Assembly (NCBI GenBank): GCA_036877525.1
Contig: JAZGTH010000087.1
Location: 4,348,001-4,412,000, forward strand
From: Chromobotia macracanthus
Taxonomy: Eukaryota > Chordata > Actinopteri > Cypriniformes > Botiidae
Length of the DNA stretch: 64,000 nucleotides
Direction: 5' to 3'
The notes beneath the pieces were generated by a model. The model was not told the DNA's origin and made no database searches. It saw only the letters and a list, made by a program, of their open reading frames with translations. Of the stretch, positions 36,895 through 51,319 are shown one piece after another; positions within the stretch are counted from its first letter, which is position 1; each line of letters starts with the position of its first letter. The position numbers and the translations under genes are program-made.

Positions 36895-37030
36895 AGTAAT
36901 GTTTGTCAATAAAAAAATGCTAGATATATTATTTTTGTGAGACAAATCATGAGATTTTTCTCATTAAAGTCATTACATCAACTGACCAGACTACAAGACC
37001 ACAGTGTCTGTTGTCTTTTTCACATTGCAA
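36895..37030. repeat. copy 2 of the block duplicated around foxn3 coding exon 1
   Basis: Begins TAATGTTTGTCAATAAAAAA, continues ATCATGAGATTTTTCTCATTA and ends with the 34-base identity at 36993-37026. It starts about 40 bases beyond the head of the SINE. See copy 1 at 34148-34316. Confidence 0.75.
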
Positions 37031-40000
37031 CAACAGAATTAAAAGAAAAAGCCAAGAATTCATGACAGTGCTTTGTAAGACTAAAGGAGATCTCACCACA
37101 TAAGTTATATGATATTGATGTCACAATAAAAATAATCAAGACATTTTGGGATGGATGATAAAGAGCATGGTAAAAAAAGGACATATTTCCAACAAGACCA
37201 TTTATGAAAACTAATCTGCAAAAATCAGTCATTCTAAAATCTTCATGAGTTCACATAAGACTACCAATTTACTACCAACACCTATTTAAAATTCAGCAAC
37301 TACACTGTTAATGATACATGCAGATTAGCTAATGATCTCAAAGGCCAATTACATAAAGTTTTAAAGGTACAGTAGCACAAACAGCCTGTTAAAGTGTTTG
37401 ACAAACAGGTATAGAAAATGGCCACATGAAACTACATTATGGTTGTTTTTGGTACACGAATCCTACACTAACATTATAAGTGCAAAGACATAACATGACA
37501 AACATGTAAAATATGTAAAATATGGCATCTTTAAAACATAGACACAGTGTGCATGTTCCATTTTCCTGGATCCCAATTCTCCATGATAATTTCCTGATAA
37601 TGTCCTGTAGAAATTAATAAAAAATTGGGAGATTGACAACCTTAAAGTGGTGACATAATTTTATCCTGCATTACTGTTTGTTTATCCAACTGCTGAATAT
37701 ATGACTAATAAGGGAAAATGAGTTTGGAATTCTAAAAATGTGTAGAAATGACAAATTACTGTAATGATCATAACATAATGACACAGCATTATCCATCACT
37801 TTAATCTCTCTCTCACACATGCCATCCTGTACCCCCACACACAATTTATACATCTTATGTGTCAGCTGATATGCCACGGGCACCACCCCCTGACAAAGCA
37901 ATTCAATCAGTCGATAACAGCATATGCAGCTGAGCACCCTTTGGAAAATGCACAGTCATGCCTTAGGGTTGCTTTTGACACCAGTTCCTTCCTGTCAAAG
38001 CTGTAATTCTCGTCACTTGCATTGATTGACAGCTGCCACGAGTAGCGCTGCATGGCTAATACAGCATCTGTATCCATGGCAACAGAGCGAGATACTATCC
38101 AGTCTCACAATCTGGAGCAAAAATTCCCTGGGGTCAGTCAAGGCATGGCTGCGTTTTTAAGGCAGATTATACAAATGTGAACTACATCAGCAACACACTA
38201 AGGAAAAACAAACTCGCGGTTTTGGTTTGTGTTTGTCAGATTGCCAGTGTATTCAAAAGTAATCCTCTTCTATAATCCTTTAATATTACCCCATCAGAGT
38301 GTTATTATAGTGATCATTTTTACAGAAATATGCCAGTTTCCTTCTCACATTCGCATTGGGGGGACCCCTGTCTTTCATTTTAGGTCCCCTGAAGAACTGG
38401 GATTAACCGTGATTGTGTTCTCTCTTCCTATTTACTTAAAACAGCAGTTCTGTTATTCTGAATACTTTTGGGTCCAGTCATAGGCGACATAGAACGGTAA
38501 TATTAGGCAAATCTTTGACCCGCCCTTTCTCAGACTTATCAAATTATGTAGTGAAAAATATCAGCTCTGTGATCTAGTCAATAATCAGTGAAAATAGAAG
38601 CATACAGAAGCGATTTGAAGAGAACAGGACATAATATAATAATCTATATATAATCTAGTATAATATAATGGCCTGAAAATATTTTGATGAAATAAGAAAT
38701 CTAGTAGACAATCGATGACAAATGCAGCTGTGGCTGTGCTATGAAGGATAGTTGCATGAAGGTTTTCTATAGGAACACACACATGCACACACACGTTATA
38801 CAGTTTTTGCTTGTTGTGTATTCATGGTGGCACTGCCACAAAGCATTACATCTGACAGAAAAGGGCCAGCTACATTTTTTGTTGCTATGACAACAATCTA
38901 CGCCAACTGGGTACTATTGGGGCTGCCACTGAGCTTCTTTTTGCTCATGAACAAACTACTACTTGTCGCTCAAACAGTTCTTCTGAAAGTTTCAAACAGG
39001 TTTTGTTTATACTTTCGAGGACACAGTGAAAACATTCAGAAACATGCTGACAAATGACACATGAATGTCTGCAAAAAGCTAAACCACCTTTACACTTGGA
39101 TGTGCATGCTTTTGTCCAGTTTTACATTTTATAAAATTTCAGCTAGGGGTATGGACAAAATATATATTTAGGAGTATTTCACATATGCACTAATAATACA
39201 ATGATGATAAAATAGAAACAAGTAAAAGATCATATTTCTAAATATATGCAAATATACCAAACAAAGAATTCCTGACATTCTTCCGTGGAACACAAAAGGA
39301 AAAATGTTGATGCTGCAGTTTTATCTGTACAATGAAACGGAATGGGAACTAACATCTCATTTTGCATTCCACAGAAGAACTTTTAAGTCAAAGCAGTGAA
39401 TGCCAGCAAAGGTCTCAAAGGACTTTTGCATTCCTGAAAACCAGCTAAAGAGATTCTTCACAAATACAAACTACATACTGGATTCAAATAACAATCAGGT
39501 GCCTCTCACTTCTGACTTTAAATTTCAGTTTTGGTATGCAGAGTACAAATATTAGACCTTTGTCTAGATGTCAACACCACCATAAAAAGAGATTAGAGTT
39601 TCCCCCTCCTTTCCAACCCTGATAAAAGACTTGTTTAGTTTCTATTTCCTCAGTTCCCATGACTGAGGTGTTAAGGAACACCAGGGCATGTACATATGGT
39701 CAACCAATCAGCTGGTCCATCTACAGATCAAATTCAGAAGTCCATAAGCAATGACAGCAAAGTGAAGGTTCATTGTCCAAAAGAGCCAGAACGCACAGCT
39801 TTCCCTATGGGTGCCACAAACATTCTAGTCCCTGGGCAAGAACTTTCTCATCTCCTTACGAACTGCTCCTACCCATAGGCAATTACCAATGGAAGAGTAA
39901 CATTTCAAAGCGCTCATTTTGCTTTATTCCCTTGTTCCCCAGTTTCCTGGTTCCATTGTCTGATCTGAGCTTAGTGAAGGTGACTCTGGCCACTCTGAGC

Positions 40001-42052
40001 CTAAGGCTCTCTGACTGTAGTCTGGTGCAGAGAGGAGACCTCTACTCTCAGAAGTCAGGCTGAAAACAGCTCTGGCCCCAGGCCCCCACATTCATGGCAT
40101 ACACTAGCAGCATGCTAAGAAATGCTTTTGTAGAGGAGCCCCTCTTTTTTACTCAGTTTTTCTAATTACACAGCTGTTGCTATTGACCTGAACAATAACT
40201 GATGGGAGTCAAAAGGTTTCCCTTGAGATCCTTTATATTCAGCACGAAATGCAGTGTAGTATCGCACATCAAGCATGTGTACAGTATTTCTGTATGGAAT
40301 GCAGCGTAATGCAAAGAAATGTGTTATTCCTATGTGGTAGTTAATTAACAAAATACAGCTTAAGTATATCTGATATATTTCTAGGCTTTAATCAAAAAAT
40401 TGTTGTATTATAGTATTGTGTTAGGTAAGACTACTGTAACTCTAGGAGAGCATTAAAGATATATTCTGGGAAAAATATAACTTTAAACAGAACTCAGAAT
40501 GTTTATTTGGTGTTAATTTCTACAGAAAAAAGTTTATAAAAACAAAGAATCAATTAAAGCATGTCAACAGTATTGCATTTACAATGCTGGTCTATGGGCA
40601 CCTGTATGAGATCATATAAAAGTATAATTTGAAAGATTGTATTTGGGGCATCATAAATCACACATTAACACTTTTACTTGTCTACACTTTTTAAATTTTT
40701 CAGATATAACATTTTTTTATTTATATAGTGTTTTCCGCAATGTGCATTGCAATACACAGAAGCTTTAACAGAAAACTTAACATTTAAAAAATGAACACAA
40801 AAATAAAGAGAAGAATTAAAATGATTACTATATATTACTTTTATATAACTTTTTAGTATGTTCTGACCTTCAGCCAGGTTGAAATTATTTTTTTGACAGC
40901 CGATGCTGTTGGAAGAGTTTAAGTTTCAGTCAAACTGAAATTTTCAGTTATTTATGTACCTAGTGTACAATGAGGGATACTCAATCTATCAGTTAATATG
41001 TTTCTTAGAAGTGTTTACAGATCCACAAGACTCTCTGCTTCAAGACTCTCAGACTTTGGCATACAGATTGATTGGAATGGATCGGAATGGCAAATCTCCA
41101 TTGCCTATGTGGCACTGTTATAAACCTCCACACAAAAACTTCACCCTATGGCATCCTGACTTATCTTCCGCAAAACAGGGGGACAGGCTACTTACAATCA
41201 GCCCAAAGGTTGTTCCCGCTGTTAACACCAAAGGAAGACCATCCCAGCATTGTTCCCAACTTTTCCTGGCCCTTGACCATTTACCATCAGGAGAGAAAAA
41301 ACATCCTTCAGTCATTAGCAGCATTTCAAAGTCAAAGTGTCCTCCAGCATCTGCAGTTTGACAGGCCCTGCTAGGGTAATGTGACTGAAGGATGATGGTA
41401 CCATGATTAGACAGAAGCTCTAGGGAGAGCCGATGCCTTCACAGATCTAAGCACAAAGCAAAAGAGGAGGGGTGGAAGAGAAAGTTAGGAAGGGGACTGT
41501 AAGAGTTGACAGTCCAGTGGCAGATACATATTCATCAAAAGTGTCCTTCATGATCTGATGAAGTCAAGACACCATCCACTTTCCTTGCATTCTTGCTGTG
41601 TCAATCCCATCTGCATTCCCCAGTGGTACAAAGCATGTGCTTTTCCCATCCCGGATAAGGGCATCTAGAAAGGAAACTCCCTGTTCCCTGATTGGTAATT
41701 CCCAGAATTAATAAATCCTTTGGACTCAAAACAGACATGGTGATAAACTGACTCAGATGTCTGGAGTGTGAGCTTTTGTGAATACCTAATTTCTTTGAGT
41801 TTATTTAGAGCATGAATCAGATGAGTCAGCATGTGCGCATTCAACTGCAACACGCAATCTCAGCTCGGCACATCCTGATCGGTTTTGCTCTGTAGGGCCA
41901 CACATAATTTTGGGCACTTAATCGTCACAACAAGGAGGCAAAAAAAGAGATTCCCTGCCATTATCTCAGCGTGGGCTTCTCTTCTCATGTGTAACTGGGC
42001 CTTTCTGCACCCAAAAAATAAAATATTAAGAGCTGATAACTGGAAGATTGAT
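37031..42052. other. upstream region of foxn3, no gene seen
   Basis: Several open frames of 70-135 codons (for example 40954-41361) have no domain, signal peptide or splice context and are taken as chance. About 39290-39400 resembles the foldback family (GTGGAACACAAAAGG, CATTCCACAGAAGAAC), and 40700-40780 holds the common fish phrase TTTATATAGTGTTTTCCGCA. If foxn3 follows the vertebrate pattern this is its long 5' intron. Confidence 0.5.
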
Positions 42053-42132
42053 GGTTAAAAACACCTATTTTTAAAAACACCAGGGTGGAGACTACCTAGC
42101 CCTGGTGTTTTTAAAACTAGGTGTTTTTAACC
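42053..42132. repeat. 80-bp near-perfect inverted repeat (hairpin)
   Basis: Arms 42053-42085 (GGTTAAAAACACC ... CACCAGGG) and 42100-42132 (CCCTGGTG ... GGTGTTTTTAACC) are 33 bases each and complementary except at one position. The loop is 14 bases (42086-42099). Such a structure fits a tiny palindromic transposon or a pre-miRNA-sized hairpin. No target-site duplication was obvious. Confidence 0.9.
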
Positions 42133-44990
42133 AAACATGTCTTTATCTGATTTTCCAGCCTAGCCAATCTTGTGTGTACCTGGTTTAGCCAGGAGGCCAG
42201 TCAGTCTTCTAGTCAAGCTAAAAAAATGCCCTTTGCTGAGTTACTGTACCCTAGTATGTATTTCTTCCCTGTCCCTGACTGTTTGTTTGATTGCTTATTC
42301 CCTTGGATGTGTTGTTTATTGTTTACTTTTGGGACAGGTAAGTGGACAGGTAAGAATGTCACGTGATGTACATTGAGCATACACATAGGAATATTATATG
42401 TTAGAAACACTAGTTTAGAAGGGTGTGCCACGCACTCTACATTTTGCATATTTGGCTAGATAGAGTAGTTTAGTTAGTGAAGATCATCTCAATACAGTTT
42501 TGGGGTTTAATGTGTAGCTAGAGTGTGTTTTGTTTTATTTATTTATTTTGTTTGACAACCGATTTCTTCCCTTATTCCCTGTCTTTGTTCATTCATTACT
42601 GTAAATATTGTATATTACCACATCTTGCAACTGTTTACTGGCACTTGTAAATAATAAACCACCTTGCACTGCATTCTTGTGTTTGGGTCATCTTAGCCCT
42701 TATACTAGACTCCTCTCAACAGCCTTACATCCTTTGTGCCTGTACATTCCTGCTAACATTTTCTGAAATCGTTGTTGTATTTGAGCGATGACTTTTGCTA
42801 CCTGCTGACAATTGTCATTGCTCCCAAAAAAGCAATTTCTTGTAAGCCACTTTGTGTCAGCCAAGAAATTAATGTTAATGTAGAATCAACACTGTAGATG
42901 TTTTCATTATTCAATATACACATTAAACATTTGGAAGAATATGGTCGGCTAATGCAGTAGTGCATTGGTGTTGTCCTGTCCATAGTGTAACATCACTAAA
43001 CAAGCTGCATTTCAAATGGGAGAAACCCGACCCATGATGCACTCATGACTGCCACAGCTGTTCATCAAAACCTGATCAGAAGCCACATCTCAGATGACCA
43101 GCACTATGAATGGAGTGGCTACAGCCTCAACTGAAAATACTATTAAGGTATGAATGCCACACTACCCTTCACATAAGCAACATAGAAAAGATGATCCTTA
43201 TTCCTTCTGTTGTCTGAGTGTTCTTAGGGCCCCTCTCCGACTGTATTTGCTCTGGTGTTTCAACTCTGACATCATACAGGAAGGCATTTTTCCCCTTTGC
43301 ATTGCCAAAGAACAGGCCCACGCATGGTCCAGACAGACCAAAGGCAGACATACAGGAGCAGAGGGACTGGCTCATGACAACGTGTCTGGATAAATTCAAC
43401 AGAATACATAAAGAGATATGAAAGATGGCTCTCTTACTTGGAGATATGGAGAAGTGGGAAACGGTTATGGGAAACGGTCATAGCAGACCTGGATAAATGG
43501 TGCACCTAGAAACCTGATGATGTAATCAGTGCATGTGTAATGATAAACTTGACGCTAAGAGAACAAAGTAATTTAGATGCATTCATGTGATTTTGTGGCA
43601 TACATTGTTTTGTCGGGGAAGCAGATGATTGCTCTTGTAGCACAGTGTACTTTGTAGTAACCATGCTATAAATAAAAGCGCACCTGAGGTTTTACCTTTA
43701 AATTTCTGAAAACACTTTTTCTAACAAATCACTTTCCACTGGCTAATTTGAAATGTGATGATTGTGATTTCTGCATGTTCTGTTTTTAAATATCAAGAAT
43801 TTTTCCAAATGTTTGATTTTTAAGGATAAAATGGGAAATACAATCCTTAATAATTATACCTAAATCAGTATTAACATTAAATATACAGCCAGTTATGAGA
43901 CCTGAAGAACAACAGATAACTGTTATATTAAATGTTACATTTAGATTCATCATTATGTAAAAATAATCCACATTAAATTGTTCCTTGATATTATGCAACT
44001 ATTAAGCTTAACAAATATATTTATTTATTTCGAAAGCAACACATAGCAAGTGTTTACACTTTTCAGGGAAATCAACCTACAAAATGTGTACTTGCGCATT
44101 TGTTGTAAGTTGACTCTTTACATCAGACTGTGATAGGAAAAAGTATTTTAACATCAAAAATTACACACGCCACCTTAACAATGTAATGATTTTAAAAGTG
44201 AAATGTTCAGCTCAAGCTGTTCTTTGGCCCATGAGGTTTCTTCTGAAGGGCTGTCTGAGAGATCTTCCAGATGGTGCACTCAGACCCATTCTGAAAGTGA
44301 GTTGACATTGTCACTTTTACAGTCCATAAAAGATAAAAGTAAAATGGAGGAGGGTTAAAGCAGTGCAGTGAAGGTATTTTTCATTTTTCATATGGTTTGA
44401 AGAACAATCACATGGTACATAAACCCAAAATATGTTACATAACATCAGAGTTCTATTTCAAGGCAATGTGCTTGTGTATGTCTTTTAAAAATGTAACATT
44501 ACAATGTAACTTGACTTGTAGCTTTTCTGAATGAAAGCTTTTCTGTGTTTTCCTCTAAAAAACATTTGCCCAGTGCTGTTGCCAAGCCATTGCATGCAGT
44601 TGCTAAGGCATTCTCTGTGTTTTTTAGTAAACCACAGAGAATGATCAAGTCTGATCACTTAGAAAAGTAATAACACACCTCATCTCAACAAGCAACATGA
44701 TTTGAGTTAACACTGATGTGCATAGCATAAGTGATGTTGCACAAGTTACTGGATGAGCTGGAACTTAGCCATAATTATGACCTATCATCACTCACAGAGA
44801 TGCTCATAAAAGTATGTGTACTCCAGTTATTACAAGGATAAGCAGATGAGGTAAGACCTTGTAAACAAACTTAGTCAGAAAGAAAGAAAGAAAGATGTGT
44901 CTGATGGAGTGATAAATGGAGAGTGTGACTGACAGAATGACAGATAGTAGAACAATGAGAGAGGAAGAAAAATAGGGTCTTAAAGGCTGT
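42133..44990. other. upstream region of foxn3, no gene seen
   Basis: No exon recognised. The stretch 42480-42690 is T-rich with AATAAA near 42654 and may be the tail of an unrecognised retroelement. A TTGCTAAGGCATT / GTTGCCAAGCC fragment occurs at about 44575-44635. An AAAG run is at about 44875-44895. Confidence 0.4.
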
Positions 44991-45650
44991 GTGAGTTCTG
45001 CCAGTTAGAATTTGAACATAAGCATCAGACTCTTGGCCCATCTGAACATTCCATCAATGTAAGTCTATGGGATTTTTAGGAATTTCAAACACCTGTTTTA
45101 GGAAAACCGTAAGCTGTCTGAGCTACCATAACACTTAATCAGTCTGACCAGTCTGAAGGTCTGTGGAAAGTTTGGTGTATGTAGTTTGAAAACTCTAGAA
45201 GCCGTTTAGAGTTCATAATTTTAGTCACAGACAAAAAATAACTAGATACTAGGTACAGTTTTTGAAGAAAATGTGAGTGATATTTTAACATGTTTACAAG
45301 TTTAACCATGATGCTAGCATGTATTAGCATTATGCTAGTATGATTTTGTATCATTTTAGCTAGTTTTACCATCATACTAACATGACTGACAACATGATGC
45401 TGTATGATGCTAGCATGTTTTAGCATGATGCTAGCATGTTTTTGCATGGCGCTCATATTCCTTAGCATGATGCTTGGTTTCTCAGGCATTGCTATGAAGT
45501 TGAAATGTCACTATTTCTTGCTTATTAAGCTAAGCGATGTTAGCCCACACCAAAGTCTCTACGACATTCTGATGCAAAAGCTATGACATCACAAACATCT
45601 GCCTAATGTTAAGTGGGATTTTTACAATCAACAAGGCTTTCTCAAGCCAA
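44990..45650. mobile_element. dispersed element with internal TAGCATGATGC minisatellite, copy 1
   Basis: The middle (about 45295-45475) is built from variants of ATGATGCTAGCATGTTTTAGC. The right part reads TTGAAATGTCACTATTT, TTAGCCCACACC, CTACGACATTCTGATG, GCTATGACATCACAAACATC and CTGCCTAATGTTAAGT. The same modules in the same order occur at 54160-54850. A phrase near the left end (ATCAATGTAAGTCTATGGG, 45053-45071) resembles the right-end phrase. The long minus-strand open frame here (45139-45489) is a by-product of the minisatellite. Confidence 0.65.
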
Positions 45651-46569
45651 CACAACTACAGGTAACTGTTACAATATAATGCTGACACAAGATAGGCATT
45701 AGTTTGGGCAAATGTAAAACTTTTGAGTAACATACTTCCACAGTGCCCTAAATGCTTAAAATATAAACCTTCCCTGCATACACAGATACTCATACAGTCA
45801 AACTGAACCAACCACAAATATTTATGAAAAATAAAATCTGTCACTGACTCACACTTCGAAAGCAGATGTCAACCAATCAGAATCAGAGTTTAGACTACGA
45901 AGTGACATCATGAGTCATGACATCAGTCCCTGAAACTAAACACCCGCTTTGCTTGCTTGTTGCTTTGCTCTTTTCTCTGAAGCAAGTTCAAGGACGAAGT
46001 AAGGAAACACTGTGTTATGATTGTTCTCACATCAGTACAGCTGTTTTTGCGGTCTGAATCTCATTATCTTGAAGCATTACCTCATGGTCAGTAAAAATGT
46101 GGCAGAATAGTGTTGCAATGTCGCCTTTGTATTTTGTTTTTGTAGATTAGCTGAATTCACTGCTCTTCACCCACTAACATTAGTCTGTAATTTATATTAT
46201 ATCATGCTGTATATTGAGTATATTAATACTATATGTAAATATTATGACTGATCTGATTTTTTGGATAACCCACCAGGTCAATTTCTGTATTTTGTGTAAC
46301 TGACTTGGACAATAAACCTACAGATACTGAATCTAATCTGATTTCATCATTTAAATGTTTTCCCTTTGGGAAATGCATTTATAACTGGACATTAACAAAG
46401 ATGGCCAATTTGAAATCATTTTCAAATCAATATTCCCTAAGCCAACTGAGCAGCTGCCAAGAATAGGAATGAGAATAGGAATGCTAGCAAATATCTCAGC
46501 TGTTATAGACCTAACCCATTTACCCCATTTATTAATCCAGAAAACAAACAGCAGGTACCAATTAATAAA

Positions 46570-46720
46570 TCTCACACACAGACACACACACACACTGGTC
46601 TTCACAGTGTAGGTGTGTAGGTATGTGTGGCTTTTGCCATCATTGTGGGGACATTTGGTCCTCACAACGGTTGATAAAGAAGACCACACACACACACACA
46701 AACAAACACACACAGCCAAA
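46570..46720. repeat. CA-rich microsatellite cluster
   Basis: Two interrupted (CA)n runs at about 46573-46596 and 46683-46715. They create a spurious Cys/Val-rich open frame on the minus strand (46351-46770). Confidence 0.85.
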
Positions 46721-46799
46721 ATGTCAGGAATACCAAGAATGGAATCAACATTCTTTACAGATGATAGCACTCTGAATCAGTAACACAAATATCCAAACG

Positions 46800-49700
46800 T
46801 CAACTGAGTGCAAATAGACTCTAACACACTCACACATCACATAGAGATTAATACACTCCAACATAAATGCAAGGGGGGCACAGACACACGACTCAAGCAT
46901 GTGGCAGTACTATTGAAAAAGATCATAGTTCATCTGTTGAATCCCATTGTAGAAGCAACACTTCTGTCTGCTCTTGCTGTGCTTAGATCAGATCTTCATC
47001 TCTTAACTAGTTTTCCATCCAACAGACACAACATACCACACATACACACATGCGCACACATGACTACTGCCATCTGTCCAGGCTAACTCACAGATCACAA
47101 CCAGTCTGTGGTAAACATGCCCTCACCACAGTCTCTTCCCCACTAAAAACGCTGCACTCTGCATGGAGATGTGAAGCTGAGGTTGGTTTAGACGATCTAA
47201 CAGATGAGAAGTTAATGATCTTACAGTGGAATTTCCTTTAAAATCCACAGCAAACTTTTTGGTGTGCAGACAGTCATTCTTTCCTGTTGTCCTGATTGGA
47301 GAACCACAAAGAAATTAGCGTCTTCCGGCTTTTTTTATTAAACAATACGGTCTTTCCTCTTACACAGGAAAATCATCACTATCACATATCCATAGGAAAG
47401 AAAATAAAAAAATCACATATAAGATCTCTTTAATTGCTTATAAGCTTCCCCTAGACAGCAAGATTAGATACAGCAAACTGAGACTTTTTATTAAGTCTCT
47501 TACTTCTCAGATTTTTTTTGAGAAACAGACTGAAGTCATCAAAGTGATTTCAAAAGAGACCACAGAAATGTCTCAAATCATGCTCAGATTTGCACAGACA
47601 CCAAAGACTGCACTCAAAAGTCTCAATGTCAATATGAACACAAACATTTATCATCAACTATTTTGAAGACCAAATGATCTGAGCAATGCTACCCACAATC
47701 ATTTTAAAGCTCCATCATCTTACTGTAGGTCAACAGTTGTCTCCTTTGTGTCTATTTTTACCTTTATAAAAACATCTGAGACAATGTTGATATTTAAAAG
47801 AATATAACTGAGAACTCAATAAAGTCCCCTGAGCTCGGAAAGAGTAACCTCTGAGCAATTAAACTGCCCTTTGGGTATACACACAAACACACACAAGTAT
47901 TCCTCTCATGTGGAGTGATGACTCATATCCACATTGCTCTGAAGACGTATGCGAAGACTGTCCCAACACTCCTGCCTTTTATTGTTGAAGCCATTACAAT
48001 AAACACACACACTCACAAAAGCATGCACACTAACATTCATGCACTTGTGTCCATGCGTACTGGCCATAAGATCAACAATCAAGTCACCTTTTAACGCTGA
48101 TCCACTCTCAATAAGCCCAGCCACATGTATTCCACTCCTCTTGATAACAGTGGATCAGTTCCTATACTCCAGCCCCTCCATTTCTGCCTGAGCTGTGTTC
48201 TTAGAGTGACCACAACAACAGAGCAGCTGCGTTCCTCTGGTCTCACCCTCTCGTTTCCTCCCCCTCTCTCTTTCTCAGCTTTCCAAGGCAGGGGTGTGCG
48301 CTGAGGCTTAGGCAACCCCTGGAAGAAACTACAGCTCTCTCTGGGTCCTAGTGCCCTTCAAATGTACATAGATGCCATTGTCTCTGGTTCAGGGGGAAGC
48401 CCCAGCTCGCTGGAGCCACTACAGGGACTGCATGTGGCATAACCAATAATGTGCCGGGACTAGAGGATCTGAGGACAATCGATTATGCTGGTGGCTGTTC
48501 CAGTGTTTCCAATTTTTTTTTACAAGCATTTTAACACCTGTAACACTCAGCAGTGAACAAAAAGGTGCAGCCTAAAGGTATAATGTATGAGTCTGCTTCA
48601 ACGGCTGCCTTTGAGGAAAAACTAAACAGTGGATTAAACAACTAAAGTGAGCTTGTACCTTGTACAGTAAATAAGATATCCCTGGTAGAACTGTATATTT
48701 CACATTTTCTAAATGATGTCTGTTTAAGCAACTGACCGCTCAGACATTTTCTGGGAAAAATATGGAAGGAATGAGTAGAAAAACACAACTTGCATAAAAT
48801 ACAAGCTTCTCTCCATACTGCAAATCTATGTTTCTCAGGAGACTATAATAACAAACTTCACTAGAAGACAGCATACCAATTTTCTAAGAAGATGCCAAGG
48901 GCACTGTAGATCAACTCAGACGTTAATGACATTATACATCCACTGGCAGTCATAATTCATTTTAATGGGTTTTAAAAGCTTGAACAGTAGTTAAAAAAAC
49001 ATTCATCATATAAATAAAGGAGTTACCTTAAAAGGACCCCCAAATGACAAAGACATCAATTCCCACAATTACAGGGTAAAAGATAGAATGATTTTGAGAT
49101 GTGAGTGATAAATTGAAAGGTTAGAGAAAGGGGAGATGCTGAAACGAAAATGGAAGAAAGAGATCTTGCCCTTGCACGGCTCAGATGGATAGTAATCCAG
49201 AATACAGCAGTTGTTTATTTTGGGAAGTCTGAGGGGCCTGGAAAATCCATGACTTCTAATACAGGAGAGGAACCAACGTGTCAATGCCCACATGCCTATC
49301 TGCACATGGACACACACCACTTACTGTAGTCACTGCTTACACACCCGCTGGGCAGTTTCACTACTGTGTGTTATTAAAAGCCTGTGCAACCAATCTAAAC
49401 CCTATACAACATATATATACATATACATGTGACCAGCCCTTAGAGTAAACTGTCTATTTAGTGTAAAACTAGACTACTGCACCTTAATTAAACAGAAATC
49501 ATAGTACAATTTATCATAAAAGGTCCCATTTATAATAGCACTACACTTGCATACAATATCAACGACACACATGGACTTAAAGACACAAAATTACAAGTTT
49601 GATTTCACAGGGTATTTAAACTTTGTACATCTGAGCCATGGAAGCTGAGAAAAGCCAAGAATATCAAGCAATCACAGTCCAAACCCATACCCCAAGCTAC

Positions 49701-51290
49701 CCCAAACATTTTAAAAAAATGTAGTTCAAGCCCTTAATCCCATGCCCTAAATCTGAGTCTAACCGCAACCAAAAAATCATATTCTAAAATCTGATTGGTT
49801 AATGTTGTTCCAGCAACAAGGATGTTTATCCTTTCTTAGTTGACAAAATATTTGACCCGTGCTGGAAAAATGAGTCACAATGAGCAAATTTTCAAACATT
49901 TTTCACATTCTCTGTTTACAGAAAACTTGTTGATGTATGATGGAATTGGAAAAAAAGAATATTAGCCCATGAACTTTCTGACACAGGTCACATAGGGTAA
50001 TGGCATTTCAGGACCTAAATTGATTGTAGATGATTGTAGATTGTATCTTCAAAAGCCATCTACAAATAATATTTTCTTTTAAATTCTTTTCTGCTCTACA
50101 CTAAAGTGCCCTGGATAGCACATGTACCCCACATGTTCATTGCAGTCATTTAATAGTTACAGGGCTGAGTCACTGGCGCAGACTCAAGCTCCAGGGGCAA
50201 AAATGTCCAATTTAAACAGTCAGACCTTCAAACCAGATTGCATGCAGAATAATTTTTTTCCATCGTGGCATACATACACGCTGAGCCTGTGCCAAAATTT
50301 CCCTCCAATTCATAAGGGTCACAAGGGTACACATCATTATTAATCATAAACATTAGATTGTATTTCAGAAATGCTTGCAAATGCTCTTATAACAGGAGAA
50401 TGGAGGCAGGGGGCTTTTGCCTTAAAGGAAGAGATGCACAAAAGCTCTTTTGTCTTCCAAGAGTCCGTAGGAAATGATGACCCACTTAATAGAACAATTT
50501 GGAACGCTCCTACAATGTGCGTTACAAAAGGCCTTGCAGCGCCGGGGACAAACAATAAACAAAATCAATGAGGTAGGAAAAAGCAAACAGAACTTGCGGA
50601 GAGATGTGTGTTCGTGTATGTGTGTGTACTTAATGCTGGTCTTACAGCAGAAGCCTCAATAGTGATGACTTCCATCTGCTGAGATGAACATGGCAGGAGG
50701 ACTAATAAACAAGACAATCTGGTCACCACATGTAATTGTAGAGCTTTGATGTCATCTGCTGCTTGTTTGTTTCTCCTGTTTTGTTTGCTAAACACTCAGC
50801 TGATGTTAATTGCTATTAAATTACTATCAAATATTATGTGGAAGAAAAACGACTGAAATCATCTTTTATATTAGAGTTGTCTTGTTGGATTATATTCAGT
50901 TTTCTTAACAGTGTGCTCAGTTACATATTGTTATAGTGGCACCTAGTGGCCTGGAGGCAACACTATAAATATTTTGCCAATGTTTTTTTTAAATGTCACA
51001 CAGTAAACACACAAAACCTGCTTTGCATACTGCAGTAAATGTATTTTGTAAAATAAAAAAGTAATGCAAGTAAAATTTACTAGTTGACTATTGACTTCTT
51101 TATATGACTTTTAAACAAGCACAAAGCATTGTTTGTGTAAAGCATTGTTTCTTTTAGATATAAAGCCAAGAAAATATGGTAGTTCACACATTTTAATGAA
51201 TTCAATTGTTTTGCTTATAGAGGAGAGTTCAGTGAAAAGAATGAGTATCGCTGCCATTGTCAATGGTACATAATCATAGTATAATACTTA
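46800..51290. other. upstream region of foxn3, no gene seen
   Basis: No coding exon recognised. Locally higher GC occurs at about 48150-48460, without a convincing promoter. A partial CTCF-like motif (GGCACCTAGTGGCC) is at 50938-50951. The rest is unremarkable AT-rich intron-like sequence. Confidence 0.4.
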
Positions 51291-51319
51291 AATGCCTCAT
51301 TAAATGTTATATTTGAATA

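Noticed and set aside
40954..41361. 135-codon plus-strand open frame
   Set aside because: No recognisable domain, no promoter or splice signals that support it, and an overlapping 100-codon frame in another phase of the same strand; taken as chance.
45139..45489. 116-codon minus-strand open frame rich in Met, Ser and His
   Set aside because: It is a translation of the TAGCATGATGC minisatellite and its flanks.
46351..46770. 139-codon minus-strand open frame with Cys/Val repeats
   Set aside because: The Cys/Val stretches come from CA microsatellites; there is no domain or splice context.
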